DNA of 18,329 bases from Pinguiococcus pyrenoidosus (taxonomy: Eukaryota; Sar; Pinguiophyceae; Pinguiochrysidales; Pinguiochrysidaceae): contig JAAMXY010000812.1 of NCBI GenBank assembly GCA_019677205.1, positions 1-18,329 of the forward strand, given 5' to 3'. Below, piece by piece: positions 1 to 8,670 of this stretch. Below the pieces are notes generated by a model. It had not been told where the DNA came from. It searched no databases and saw only the letters and a program-made list of their open reading frames with translations. Made by a program: the position numbers and the translations under genes. Within the stretch, counting starts at the first letter, position 1; every line of letters begins with the position of its first letter.

Positions 1-886
1 GCTTGCTGGAAGTCGGCGAGGTCGTCCTGAAAGACGAAGGCTTCGCAGCCTTCTTCACGGGCCTGCCTTTCTTCTTCTTGAAGGTGAGTTGCCTCGGGAC
101 GCTTTCCGTGGCGCTGCCGACTGATCAATCGGTTGCCCCAGGATGTCCCTTTCTTTGTGATCAAATTCGTGGTCTTCGACGCCGTAGCGGGCTTGCTCTA
201 CGATGCCTTCCCTATGGGTAGGGAGCTGGCCTCGGTTAGTCTGCTGGTAAGGATGCTAGGCCGTGGTGTTTGGCTGTGATGCTTGGCTCTGATGCATGGC
301 TATGATGCTTGGCTGTGATGCTTGGCTGTGCCGCCTACGCTCCCTCACGTGCCTCGATCGTGAATGAAAGCTAACAACGCCAAACGAAAACCACAGATCA
401 GCCTAGCAGCAGGACTGATCGCGGGGGGGACTGCAGCGATCCTCACGCATCCCTTCGACTCGCTTGTGACGCTTGTCAACGTGAAGAGCGCGGAGATGAG
501 ATCGAGCGTGGATTCCCTGTCGGCCGCAAAGGCCACCGCGGTCGCGGACTCGCCCTTCACCCTCGTGCTGCAGGATCTGAAAGATGCCGGCGTAGGCGGG
601 TCCTTGCAGACGCTGGCCCGTGGAATTGGCCCGAGGTACGTCCAAGGCAGTGGCACCGAGCCATTATGGAGTTGTTGGGGTCAGTGGGGTCCGTGGGGTC
701 CGTGGAGTCCGTGGAGGATTTTGACGGCAACATCATCAATGCTGCAGGTTTGTGTTCGCCGCCCTCGTGGTCAGCGCGCAGTTCTTCTTGTACGATTTCT
801 TCAAGATCACCTTCAAAATCAGCGGAGCCGACTTGACGCTTTTCTGGGATGTTCTGGGGGGGGTTGCGCAGGGCGTAAATCAGTAG
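1..886 (+). CDS. Mitochondrial carrier family (SLC25-like) protein, 3' part only
   Basis: Partial gene; the 5' end lies outside the window. Four exons join in phase: 1-83, 142-246, 397-635 and 748-886 (stop TAG), with introns of 58, 150 and 112 bp. The joined protein shows carrier-family landmarks: an 'LKDEGFAAFFTGL' matrix-loop segment, then 'LKDVPFFVIKFVVFD' (compare the RDVPFxxIxFxxYE helix of many carriers), a third-repeat helix with 'THPFDSLVT', a second 'LKDAGVGGSLQTLARGIGPR' loop, and a last helix ending 'FFLYDFFK'. The family moves metabolites across the inner mitochondrial membrane, sometimes across plastid envelopes. The Px[DE]xx[KR] signature is degenerate here: PFD is followed by SLVT, with no basic residue. 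The substrate cannot be called. Family assignment is confident. The exon 3-4 junction (AG|G = Arg) restores the expected GPR-F helix start. Confidence 0.8.
270..334 (+). repeat. 13-bp minisatellite, five tandem copies, inside a carrier-gene intron
   Basis: The unit ttggctgtgatgc is repeated five times head to tail (starts 270, 283, 296, 309, 322). Copies 1 and 4 are identical; copies 2 and 3 differ at one or two positions and copy 5 ends in -ccgc. It lies wholly within the 247-396 intron, and makes that intron about twice as long as most in the window. Confidence 0.9.
680..715 (+). repeat. 9-bp tandem repeat, four copies, in the next intron of the carrier gene
   Basis: The unit gtccgtggg/a is repeated at 680, 689, 698 and 707, with the first copy reading gtcagtggg. 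It lies inside the 636-747 intron. Reading through in the upstream exon's frame would give a Trp/Gly/Pro-rich stretch, but conserved carrier sequence resumes only after splicing at 747/748 in another frame. I therefore treat it as intronic. Confidence 0.85.
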
Positions 887-903
887 ATACAGCAACAAAG
901 ATG

Positions 904-931
904 CGGAGGGAGATGTCGCAGACTCCCTCCG
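904..931 (+). other. 9-bp perfect hairpin, 18 nt past the carrier stop codon
   Basis: CGGAGGGAG (904-912) pairs exactly with CTCCCTCCG (923-931) around a 10-nt loop. It would lie at the start of the 3' UTR of the carrier transcript, and may be a 3'-end or mRNA-stability element. The structure is seen directly; the role is inference. Confidence 0.6.
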
Positions 932-1038
932 ACACTAGAATTTAGTGACATATCCACCACGAAGCAAAGTTTGAGAAGTGTCTCAGCGCCTTCCGTTCCT
1001 TGTTGGCTGGCAGTTGTTTCTTTCCTCGTCGTCCTCGG

Positions 1039-1090
1039 CCTCCTCTTCTTCCCTCCCCTTTCCTCCCTCCTCCCTCCTCCCCCCCTCCTC
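1039..1090 (+). repeat. 52-nt uninterrupted pyrimidine (C/T) tract
   Basis: Every base from 1039 to 1090 is C or T, and the tract continues with few interruptions from about 1019 to 1098. It lies upstream of the phosphodiesterase gene. Such tracts can form triplex DNA or act as promoter or splice polypyrimidine elements. I see no downstream join that requires it to be an acceptor tract. Confidence 0.7.
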
Positions 1091-1417
1091 GTCCTCCCAA
1101 TGTCCCAAGCCATCATTTCTTATCTGAGAACGCGTCCCGATTGCGCCCGCATCGCACGAGCTTGTGTCTTCCATCTTCTTCCAGGTTTCATCTTCCAGCC
1201 CAGATCCACACCTGCGGGCGTGGTCCACCCCGCGCAATGCGCCCGCCCGTAATCCGTTCAGAGTCCTGACGCCCCTGACACGATCCATTTTAAACCCGCT
1301 TTTCTTCCTTTACCATTGGCCAGGTTGCTTCCATTTCCCCAAGAAACGGCCCCGTTGAAAACGTCAACGTGTCGTCGTCACGCCGCCGCCGCGCCGTCCG
1401 CGCGGCCAGCACGCGTC

Positions 1418-3124
1418 ATGGACAAATCGGGTCGAGGCAAGCGAAGACTGCTGCTCAAGGCAGCCTGCTTCTTCGCAGTGTGGGCTGCCGGCCATGTGGC
1501 CTTCCCCAGCATCTGGACGCTGGACTGGGACAGGGACGGGACGCTTTCCGGCGACGAGCTTGCGAAGGCTCTCCTGCTGCTTCATGGCGTGTTCCTCCTG
1601 GGCCTGCTGGCAGAAGGGGGCATGATGCTGGCCACTGCCGTGGGGATGTGCGGCCTGGAGTTGGTCCGCCAAGCGCTGAGCCTGCGGCGGATGCAGCGGG
1701 TGTTCTCTTTCGGTCCCGCCGCCAAGAAGAGGCACATGAGGAAGGAGTCCCACGACGACGTGCTCACTTTTCTACAGCACGAGTACGCCAACACCAGCCT
1801 TAGCTTGCAAGAGCGGGGCTTCCAGACCACCCTTGGCAGCAACAGGTCCAAGCCGGTGCTCCGGCGCTGCCGATCTGACTCGCATCCCATCCCGCTCTTC
1901 GGCACGGGCCTCCAGAGGACAATGAGCACCTCGGCCAAGTTCCTCATGGCGATGCAGCGAAAGGCTCGCACGCGGACCGCAAGCGAAGGGTTCATTGACA
2001 TGGATGTCATGGAGGTCCGGAGCCTGGAGATGATCGCGGATCGCATCGGCGAGTGGAATCTGGATATGTTCCGCGTCGCCACTCTGACCAGGCAGCCCCT
2101 GATCTTCGTCGGCTTTGTCATCTTGGACTACTTCTCCTCACAAGTGCCCATCGACAAGGAGAAGCTCCGCAATTTTCTCCGGGAGGCGGACGCATCTTAC
2201 AACTCGGTGCCCTATCACAACAGCCTCCACGGCGCAGCGGTCGGCAGGGCGATCTACTCCATCATCGTCGAAGGCGGTCTCGGGGCGCACCTGGCCTTTC
2301 CGATGCAGTTCTGCCTCGTGTTCGCCGGGCTCATGCACGACGTGGCGCATCCCGGCCTCACGAGTGCCTTCATCCTCCGGGATCGGGCTCCCGGCAAGTT
2401 TGGGCTCGCCGAGCAGTACAACGACCAGAGCCCTCTGGAGAACATGCACTTGGCCACCACTTTCAGACTGCTCAAGAAGCAGGACAACGCGTTCCTGAAG
2501 GACTTCTCCGATCGCATCCGCAAGCGATTGATCCAAACCGTGCTGGCGACGGATATGAATCGGCACGCGGAGACCTTGACGCGCCTCAACGTGCTGATCG
2601 ACAACTGGAAGCATCCAGACGCCAGTGCCCTTCCGTGGCACTGGCCAAATCTTCCTCCGGCGCACCTTGCAAAGGACATGCAGGCGCACTACGTGCGCGA
2701 CCTCTCCGAGGAGTTTGTGATGTGCGCTTTCCTCCATGCGGCGGACCTCGCGTCGCCAACTCTTCCCTTCGATCAGTTCCTGAGCTGGAATGAACGCATC
2801 CAGGAAGAGTTTTACCAGCAAGGGGAACTGGAGCAGATTCGGTTTGGGATGCTGGTGTCGCCAAAGGCAGGGTTTGACAGGGAGGCTTCCAAGGAGAGCC
2901 TTCACAGATTCACCGCCTTCTTTTTGGAGGGCCTTGTACAGCCGTTGTGGAAAAGCCTGGAGGAGCTGACGTCCATCCGACACCCAGACTCGATCGCCAT
3001 GGGGGTGGACGTGTCCCAACAGATCCACAATCTAGAAGCGAACATTACGCAGTGGGCAAAGCTAGACTTGTCGGAGCTCAACAGGCAACCCTGGGATGAC
3101 ATCGAAGCCGATGAAATTAGCTGA
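1418..3124 (+). CDS. Class I cyclic-nucleotide phosphodiesterase with N-terminal membrane region and EF-hand loop
   Basis: Intronless, 568 aa. ATG 1418 is the first ATG in the frame. The C-terminal half is a class I PDE catalytic domain, which hydrolyses cAMP and/or cGMP to 5'-NMP. Metal-site motifs are intact: YHNSLH (H267, H271), MHDVAHPG (H307, D308), YNDQSPLENMHLA (335-346), ATDMNRH (377-383), and HAADLASP (440-447, D443 for the last metal ligand). Downstream come WNERIQEEFYQQG and SPKAGFDRE. The N-terminus has hydrophobic segments at about 11-31 and 48-78, separated by DWDRDGTLSGDE (36-47), which fits a canonical EF-hand loop (D1, D3, D5, G6, E12). Basic Ser/Thr-rich stretches (about 101-190) hold likely AGC-kinase sites such as RTRTAS. 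This suggests a membrane-anchored, possibly Ca2+-modulated enzyme. Nucleotide specificity cannot be read from the sequence. Family assignment is secure; the EF-hand role is inference. Confidence 0.93.
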   Translation: MDKSGRGKRRLLLKAACFFAVWAAGHVAFPSIWTLDWDRDGTLSGDELAKALLLLHGVFLLGLLAEGGMMLATAVGMCGLELVRQALSLRRMQRVFSFGPAAKKRHMRKESHDDVLTFLQHEYANTSLSLQERGFQTTLGSNRSKPVLRRCRSDSHPIPLFGTGLQRTMSTSAKFLMAMQRKARTRTASEGFIDMDVMEVRSLEMIADRIGEWNLDMFRVATLTRQPLIFVGFVILDYFSSQVPIDKEKLRNFLREADASYNSVPYHNSLHGAAVGRAIYSIIVEGGLGAHLAFPMQFCLVFAGLMHDVAHPGLTSAFILRDRAPGKFGLAEQYNDQSPLENMHLATTFRLLKKQDNAFLKDFSDRIRKRLIQTVLATDMNRHAETLTRLNVLIDNWKHPDASALPWHWPNLPPAHLAKDMQAHYVRDLSEEFVMCAFLHAADLASPTLPFDQFLSWNERIQEEFYQQGELEQIRFGMLVSPKAGFDREASKESLHRFTAFFLEGLVQPLWKSLEELTSIRHPDSIAMGVDVSQQIHNLEANITQWAKLDLSELNRQPWDDIEADEIS

Positions 3125-3138
3125 AGCGGTCGTGGTTC

Positions 3139-3156
3139 CGCAGCCCCGCCGCTGCG
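3139..3156 (+). other. 6-bp/6-nt hairpin 15 nt past the phosphodiesterase stop
   Basis: CGCAGC (3139-3144), loop CCCGCC, GCTGCG (3151-3156): a perfect stem. It lies in the convergent 3' region (3125-3288) between the phosphodiesterase and ThiDE genes. The role is unknown. Its geometry matches hairpins at 8519-8536 and 13580-13597. Confidence 0.5.
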
Positions 3157-3249
3157 AAGAGAGATGCACCTGCAAATGGGTCGAGCAGCAGGTGGACGGG
3201 AAGGCAGAGACGAATCAAGGCGTCAGGAGAAACGTAGAAACGCATAATG

Positions 3250-3272
3250 AACATGTTGAGAAAAGCCATGTT
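3250..3272 (-). other. Hairpin in the ThiDE 3' flank
   Basis: AACATG (3250-3255) and CATGTT (3267-3272) form a 6-bp stem with an 11-nt loop, 17 nt beyond the ThiDE stop on the minus strand. It could serve 3'-end formation for the convergent pair. The evidence is weak. Confidence 0.35.
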
Positions 3273-3288
3273 GTGTCTCGGAGTCTTA

Positions 3289-5362
3289 TCATATTGCAGT
3301 GTCGAGCTCCCTTGCTTTGCCACCGACTGCTCGCATGAACGATTTCAGGGCCCCTTCTGGGTCCAGTGCCTTCGTGATGGCACTGATCACCGCGACGCCC
3401 TGCGCCCCGCTGCTGCACACTTGCTCAACGCCTCGCTCGCCGTCCAAGTCTATCCCCCCGATGGCTATCAAAGGCGTATCCTCCGGCACCAGCCTTCGCC
3501 ATTCTCTCACCTATCGTGCGAAGGAGGCCATGATTCCTGACGCCGATCGATGACCTTCATCACCGGCGAGAAGAGACGTACCATGTCTAGTCCTCGTTTC
3601 TCAAAGGCGATGGCTTTGGACTGGGTGCCGAAGACAGGACCAAGGCTGATGTAGGACGGCCTCATGGCCAGGGCTACCGCCAGCTCGGAGTGGCAATGGG
3701 TGCTTATGCCGAGCCGTAGCCCGGACTGGACCAAAGCCTCAACCTCCCCATCTGGGACGGTGGCAAGAACGGCAACATCATGCTCTGCCCTCGTGGAGGT
3801 GGCCCTGGATCGGAACCTCACTTACCCCTCTGGCAGAGTGCATCGAGGTCCTCCTGGCCAAGATGCACGCCAAAGGCCTTCACGTCCTGGGCAAGTCGCC
3901 AGTTGTCGTTTATCCAAAGCCGGCAGCCTACCTTCTGGCAAGCCGTGGCCGCAGCGCCTGCCTCCATCCTCATGTCGTCCTCGCCCATGTCCTACAAAAG
4001 AAATGGAGGATGGGCTTCAGCAGGGGCGCCGCCGCAGATTCGCTGCCCGGCTAGGATGCGCAACCTTCATGCGAAGTTGGATGTCTTCCGCACCGGCCTG
4101 GGCCAACCGTTCTGCCCATCTAGCGTTCGGCACGATGGAAAGGATGGCGACGGGCTTGTCGAGAGCCGGGAACGCCACGGCAACCTTTGATGGCGTAGCA
4201 TATCTTGTGCTGGCAGTTGGGAAATCTCGCGACGTGAGATGCGCTCCCGCATGCTGAACCGGCCCCGGTCCTTGCCCAAGGCCGCCAACTTCTTTGGACT
4301 TCAGAATGCCTGCGTGATTCCTTGAGCTGAGCGCCAATGGACGAGCATTCCCTGCAGAGATCTCTCCCACGGCCGGATGCCCTCACCTTTGGTGACATAG
4401 CCCTTTCCCATCGTCACCGCGTCCAGCAGAGTGTGGCCCTTTGCCAGGAAGGCGCAGATCGCAGCACTCAGCGTACACCCGGTGCCGTGTGTGTGCTCGG
4501 TGTCGACTCTCGTCGAGAAGAGCCAGAGTCGCTCGATCTCGCCGGCAGCATTTGTGTAGTCCGAAGATGCCCTGTAGAAATCTGCGCTGTCGCCGGAGCT
4601 ACTGTCGAAGTGACCGCCTTTGATCAAGACTGCCTTGGGTCCCATCGCCAGCAGAGCATCAGCAGCTTCCTCGACGTCCTCCGGAGTCTTCAGTGGGCGG
4701 TTCAGAAGCGCCTCGGCTTCTTGGCGGTTGGGGGTAAGCAGGTCCACCTTGGGGAAGATCTTGCGCACCATGGTATCGATGGCGTCCTCTTCCAGCAGCT
4801 TGGAGCCGCTGGTGGAGACCATGACGGGATCGCAGACAACTTTTCCTTCGTATCTTTGGAGAAAGCGCTGCACGACCTCCATGACACTCTGCTTCCCGAG
4901 CATGCCTATCAATGGTAGACGCTCTCGGGATGAGCACATGTCACGAGAGGACGAAAGTAAGGTGGAGAGCTCAACCTGTCTTGATGGCCTTGGCATGCAA
5001 GTCTTTCTCCAGCGTGCAAATGGTCTCCTCGATCATCGCATCCGACGAGTACTCCACTTTACTCACCCCCGTGCTACTCTGCGCGGTCAGGGCCGTCGGG
5101 ACGCAGCATCCGTGACACCCTACACATACCACAGCGCTCCGTAAGCTCCGCTTTCACTGGTCTGGAACAGCTGGCTGGCACTACCGATATCGTGAAAAGT
5201 CAGCAGATCCGCCTGGATTCCCGCGCCGCCGCCGCTGTCGCTCCCAGCGATGGTCCAGACAATCGGTACAGACGGAGTCCAAGCGGCAGCAAAGTCAACC
5301 TCTGCCGAGAGGCCCAGCACTACGGCAATCCCAGCCAGGACCGCTGGGAGACGGCCGCGCAT
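3289..5362 (-). CDS. thiDE: Bifunctional HMP-P kinase / thiamine-phosphate synthase (ThiD-ThiE fusion)
   Basis: Seven exons, high to low: 5362-5185, 5119-4976, 4905-4387, 4309-4065, 3991-3826, 3751-3582, 3510-3289. Introns are 65, 70, 77, 73, 74 and 71 bp. All phases agree and give 547 aa. The ThiD half phosphorylates [82 protein letters not shown] linker with [11 protein letters not shown] leads to the ThiE half, which joins HMP-PP and thiazole phosphate: [65 protein letters not shown]. The product is thiamine phosphate, precursor of TPP. The N-terminus has a hydrophobic signal-like segment (about 6-28, FAAAW) directly before ThiD, so import into a complex plastid is likely but the transit region is very short. 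The ThiE half resembles the E. coli-type enzyme more than the plant TH1 type. Two introns offer upstream in-frame acceptors; I chose the longer introns because they fit the family better. Confidence 0.92.
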
Positions 5363-5659
5363 TTCGCCCCCTCTTTATCACGTCTGCCAACTCCAAAAGA
5401 TTGCCAAGCCTTGACTACGCCAAACTAAAGCGTAAGGAAGCCAAATATCCCAAATATCGTAACAAACACGCCTTTTAGACGCCAAAAACGGCACAAAAAG
5501 TGAGTTGAACTTCATGTCGTTTCTGTGCAACAGTTTCGATACACTTTTAAATTTTCGATCTTGATCTTCGAGCTTCGACGAAAGTCGATGGTTTTCCCAA
5601 TCTCTTCTTCTCCCGCCAATTCCTCCGGTCGAAATCGGTACAGAAGGCGCCACAGTGCC
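5363..5659. promoter_or_regulatory. Divergent promoter between ThiDE and the F-BAR gene
   Basis: 297 bp separate the two start codons. The centre (about 5390-5600) is clearly more AT-rich than the flanking genes. It holds a perfect 9-bp tandem pair ccaaatatc (5441-5449, 5450-5458) and a cluster of four TTCGA words (5535, 5554, 5567, 5574). I saw no TATA box I would defend, and no TPP-riboswitch core. Confidence 0.6.
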
Positions 5660-8454
5660 ATGGAAACGCCCAGCGATGGGCGCCAGCTCCTGGGCTTCCT
5701 CTTTCCGAGGGTCACTGAGCCGATGGGCCTGCCGCTGGAGGTCTACATTCGGCGTGGTCTGGATGCGCAGCGCAGGGGTCCAGGAGAGGCGGCGGATACG
5801 GCGGGAGAGGAGGCCAACGCGGGCTGCGCTTTGGCACAAGTGCCGCTGAACACCATCTTAACGGACCTTGACAATGGCATCGTGCTTCTCAAGTCGCTGG
5901 AGAGGTTTGTGCTGGACATGAGGGCGCACAACTTGCTCTCCCGACATCCGGAGCAGGTGCGACACTCCCTGCGCGCGCCTTGGCGCTTGAGTACGACGAC
6001 TTCGCGGAGGACGACCGCACACTCACAAGCTGTCTCTGCGTCTTAGAGCTCGGTTTTTAATAGCAATCGCAACTCCACCCGGGATGAGCTCCTGTTTCTG
6101 GCAAGATCCACGTTGGACAAGGGCTCGTCGCCTAGCATCTCCGCCGCCCTCAAGGCCACTTGCGACTTCTGCGCGCGCTTGGACGCCACGGCGAATGGCG
6201 TGTCAGCGGAGGTGCAGCGGGAGCTCTGTGCGGAGCTCAAGCGTCTTGCGACGGACATCAAGAGCCGTCGGGACGAGTATCTGGAAGAGCTGCGCCGGGC
6301 GGAGAATTCGCTCAAGTCGTCCGAGCGAACGATGCGCCAGCGCGCTACTGCGCATCGTGAGGCGAAGCTCGTTCTCAAGAAGGTGCGCCGCAAGCTGGAG
6401 AAGGCGCAAAGGCGCGCGGACCAGAAGAAGGAGTCGTCGCCGACGGAGAGCGTGTCCTACTTCAGCGGCTCGAAGTCGCTGCGCAAGCAGCTTGGCAGGA
6501 GTCTAGGGCTGGGCGGCGCAGCCACGGAGGAAGACGGCAGCAGCAGCGGGACGCTTTTCTCCAACATGTTCGGCTCTTCCACCAGGGAGCTGGTCAAGCT
6601 CGCCTTGGCAGACGGCTCCGACGATGGCGAGTCGAGCGTCGCGGGATCGGACCTGCAGGAGGCGGCGGTGGCGCTCGACGCAGGAGCGATCGTGGAGGCT
6701 CCCGGGAAAGCGGAGCCGGAGACGGAGGCGAGCATGCAGGAGCTGGAGGACGCTCTCGAGACGGCTACGCTGGATTCCAATGCGTCCGAAAGAGACGCGG
6801 CAGAGGACCTTGAGATGCAGCAGCGCGCCGCCCGCCAGGCGGCTCTTGTGTTTGCGCAATGCCACTCCCAGTATGCTTCCCAGCGTCGTAAGCTGATGGT
6901 CCAGCTCCAGCACCGGGACATACTGCTGGTTGCCGTAACCACGGCGCTGTCGGACCTGAGCCTGCTCTACCGCACGCAGCTCTCCAAGGTTCTGCGTGGC
7001 TTCCTGGCGAGCGAGCGCGCTCGGGTGCAGGAGGAAGTGAAGCATCTTGAGGAGCTTGAGCGCTTCATGCACGGCTTAGACCCGGCGGGCGACGTGGGAA
7101 GCTTCGCCAATCGCGTCCGGAATCCGTCACACGCCTACCAACTTCAAGCCCGCGCGGTGAATATCGTGGAGCAGGTCGCCGCTGCCGTCTCGGCCGAGGA
7201 TCGGCAGCAGTCCTTCCTTCTCGAGAAGGCCGAGGAAGGCGAGGCAAGCACCGTACTCCCTGCCATCGCCGTGCTCGTCTTTGGCCAGGACGACGGTCCT
7301 CGCATGGCGAGGAGGCTGAGCATGGGAGGCATGGAGACGCTGCTCGATCCTTCCGAGAGCCTAGCTGCGGCTCCTGTGCAAGTCTCCGCCGAGCGTGCTG
7401 CAGGAGAGGATGGGGAGACAAAGGCAACGGTAGCGGATGCCGCAGAGCATGTGCGAACCTCTGCGTCGAGCACGGGGAGCCTGCGAGATCTGCTGAAGCG
7501 CCACACGGATGGGGATGAGAGCAAGAAGATCAGGCTTAACCCAGCAGAAATGACGGAAGAAGACTTGCACATGATATCGAAGGCGAGGACGCGCGCGCCC
7601 TTGCCGGAGTACTCGGGGGTGCAGGGCGCCGCTGACGTCCTGTGTGAGCGTTTGGAGCACGGTGGGAGCATCTCCCGTGCTGGCTTGCTTCATTCGCTCA
7701 ACCGGTTTCGCCCCAGCAACAGCATGAAGAGCGGCATGGAAGGCTACGTCCAGCTCTCCCGTGTCCTGAGAGTGCTTCTGAACTGCGCGGAGCGTGAAAA
7801 CGATGTGAAGGCGGCCAAGACCGCGATGATGCTCGCGCAGACCTTCCATCATGACGCAAGCGAAGAGAGCGCTCTCGAGAGACAAGACGAGGATGGACGT
7901 GACACGACTGCACCGGGGGCAGATGCTGCTCAGTTGCCGCGGAAACGAGCGGACTCCAATGCCCATCGGCAGTTCCTCAAGGACGAGTTGGTGGATCATC
8001 CGATCTGGAAAAGCGAGAGCTACTGGCATGAGTTAGTCAAGGTGCGATGCAAAGCTCTTTCCGTTCGCGGGTCATCCTCACGGACGACGCGGGCTCAATC
8101 ATCATGTTAGGTGCAGCTGCGGGAGGTCCTTGCGCCGTTAGCAGAGGAAAGTGATGGGTGGCTTGACAATGCGAACTCGGAGGAGAGCCGCAGAGATCTA
8201 GGTATGTTCGTCGTCAGGTCGGCGTGCTTGCGCAAAACGGAGCCTCACCTGGATGCTCTTTCCCTCGCACAGTGCTCCATGTACACAATGCCGTCTTCGG
8301 GCAGCTGGCGTCCGTGGGCCATAGTATGTTAGAGCTTGGGTATGATCACGACAAGGTCCTCGACTTTGTGGCGAGGCACGGTCGTGAGTACCAGCTACCC
8401 CAAGGGCAGTATGAGGAGCTCCTGGCGCACATGCGGGCCTTCACGCACTCTTGA
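5660..8454 (+). CDS. F-BAR-like membrane-remodelling protein with C-terminal SBF2/KIAA0513-like domain
   Basis: Four exons: 5660-5956, 6047-8041, 8111-8201 and 8273-8454, with introns of 90, 69 and 71 bp, giving 854 aa. Residues about 65-230 and 355-445 read as an F-BAR helical domain: 'LLKSLERFVLDMRA', 'TRDELLFLARSTLDKG', a long charged helix (RRDEYLEELRRAENSL, then KLVLKKVRRKLEKAQRR), and later 'RGFLASERARVQEEV'. About 125 Ser/acidic residues (230-355) interrupt it. Residues about 585-850 resemble the SBF2/KIAA0513 domain: 'LLNCAERENDVKAAKTAM', 'FLKDELVDHPIWKSESYW', and 'MLELGYDHDKVLDFV'. F-BAR domains bind curved membranes at endocytic and cytoskeletal sites; KIAA0513-like domains are poorly understood. 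The first junction is the least certain: donor CAG|GTGCGA is weak, but the acceptor after 'ctgtctctgcgtcttag' is strong and phase fits. Both domain calls are from memory of the families. Confidence 0.7.
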
Positions 8455-8518
8455 GGTGTGGTCGGTCGCTACCGTGAGAGGGAGGTACAAAATGACGTGA
8501 AGTCGAAGGCGGGTGAAT

Positions 8519-8536
8519 GCGAAGCAACCACTTCGC
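8519..8536 (+). other. 6-bp/6-nt hairpin in the F-BAR gene 3' flank
   Basis: GCGAAG (8519-8524), loop CAACCA, CTTCGC (8531-8536): a perfect stem, 65 nt beyond the stop codon, in the 216-bp convergent region shared with the ATP-citrate lyase gene. The rest of that region (8455-8670) shows no gene. Confidence 0.45.
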
Positions 8537-8670
8537 GAGAGAGAACTAGCCTCCCGCCTGCCGTACAGCAAGTCTCTATTGGTTTTGACGTCTGCGATTC
8601 CTACGCTAAAGTGGGGCTGCTGCATCACAAGCACTCGCAAAACCAGACTGAGCCCTGACGTTTGCGAAGC

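Larger units (their letters stand above)
887..1417. other. Intergenic stretch between carrier and phosphodiesterase genes
   Basis: This 531-bp gap holds the 3' flank of the carrier gene and the promoter and leader of the phosphodiesterase gene. It contains a strong hairpin at 904-931, a pure pyrimidine tract at 1039-1090 and an inverted CCAAT element (attgg) at about 1315-1319. No reading frame here resembles a protein. The in-frame extension upstream of the phosphodiesterase ATG has no ATG of its own. Confidence 0.6.

Noticed and set aside
1316-1417. In-frame N-terminal extension of the phosphodiesterase from a TTG
   Set aside because: There is no ATG in the extension, and nuclear eukaryotic genes rarely start at TTG. 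ATG 1418 is the first usable start.
2138-3028. 296-codon open frame on the - strand
   Set aside because: It is antisense to the phosphodiesterase catalytic domain and shows no recognisable protein.
3125-3288. Short open frames in the convergent gap
   Set aside because: They overlap gene ends, have no codon pattern or motif, and fit 3' UTR sequence better.
3289-5659. TPP riboswitch in ThiDE introns or leader
   Set aside because: I looked by eye for the CTGAGA and ACC-TGATC type cores on the sense strand and found none. A covariance-model search would be decisive.
5957-6046. Possible coding segment 'ALALEYDDFAEDD' in another frame, looking F-BAR-like
   Set aside because: Using it needs an implausibly short (35-nt) intron and a second join without a good donor. 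The 90-bp intron with a strong acceptor keeps phase and leaves the better F-BAR match 'TRDELLFLARS' downstream.
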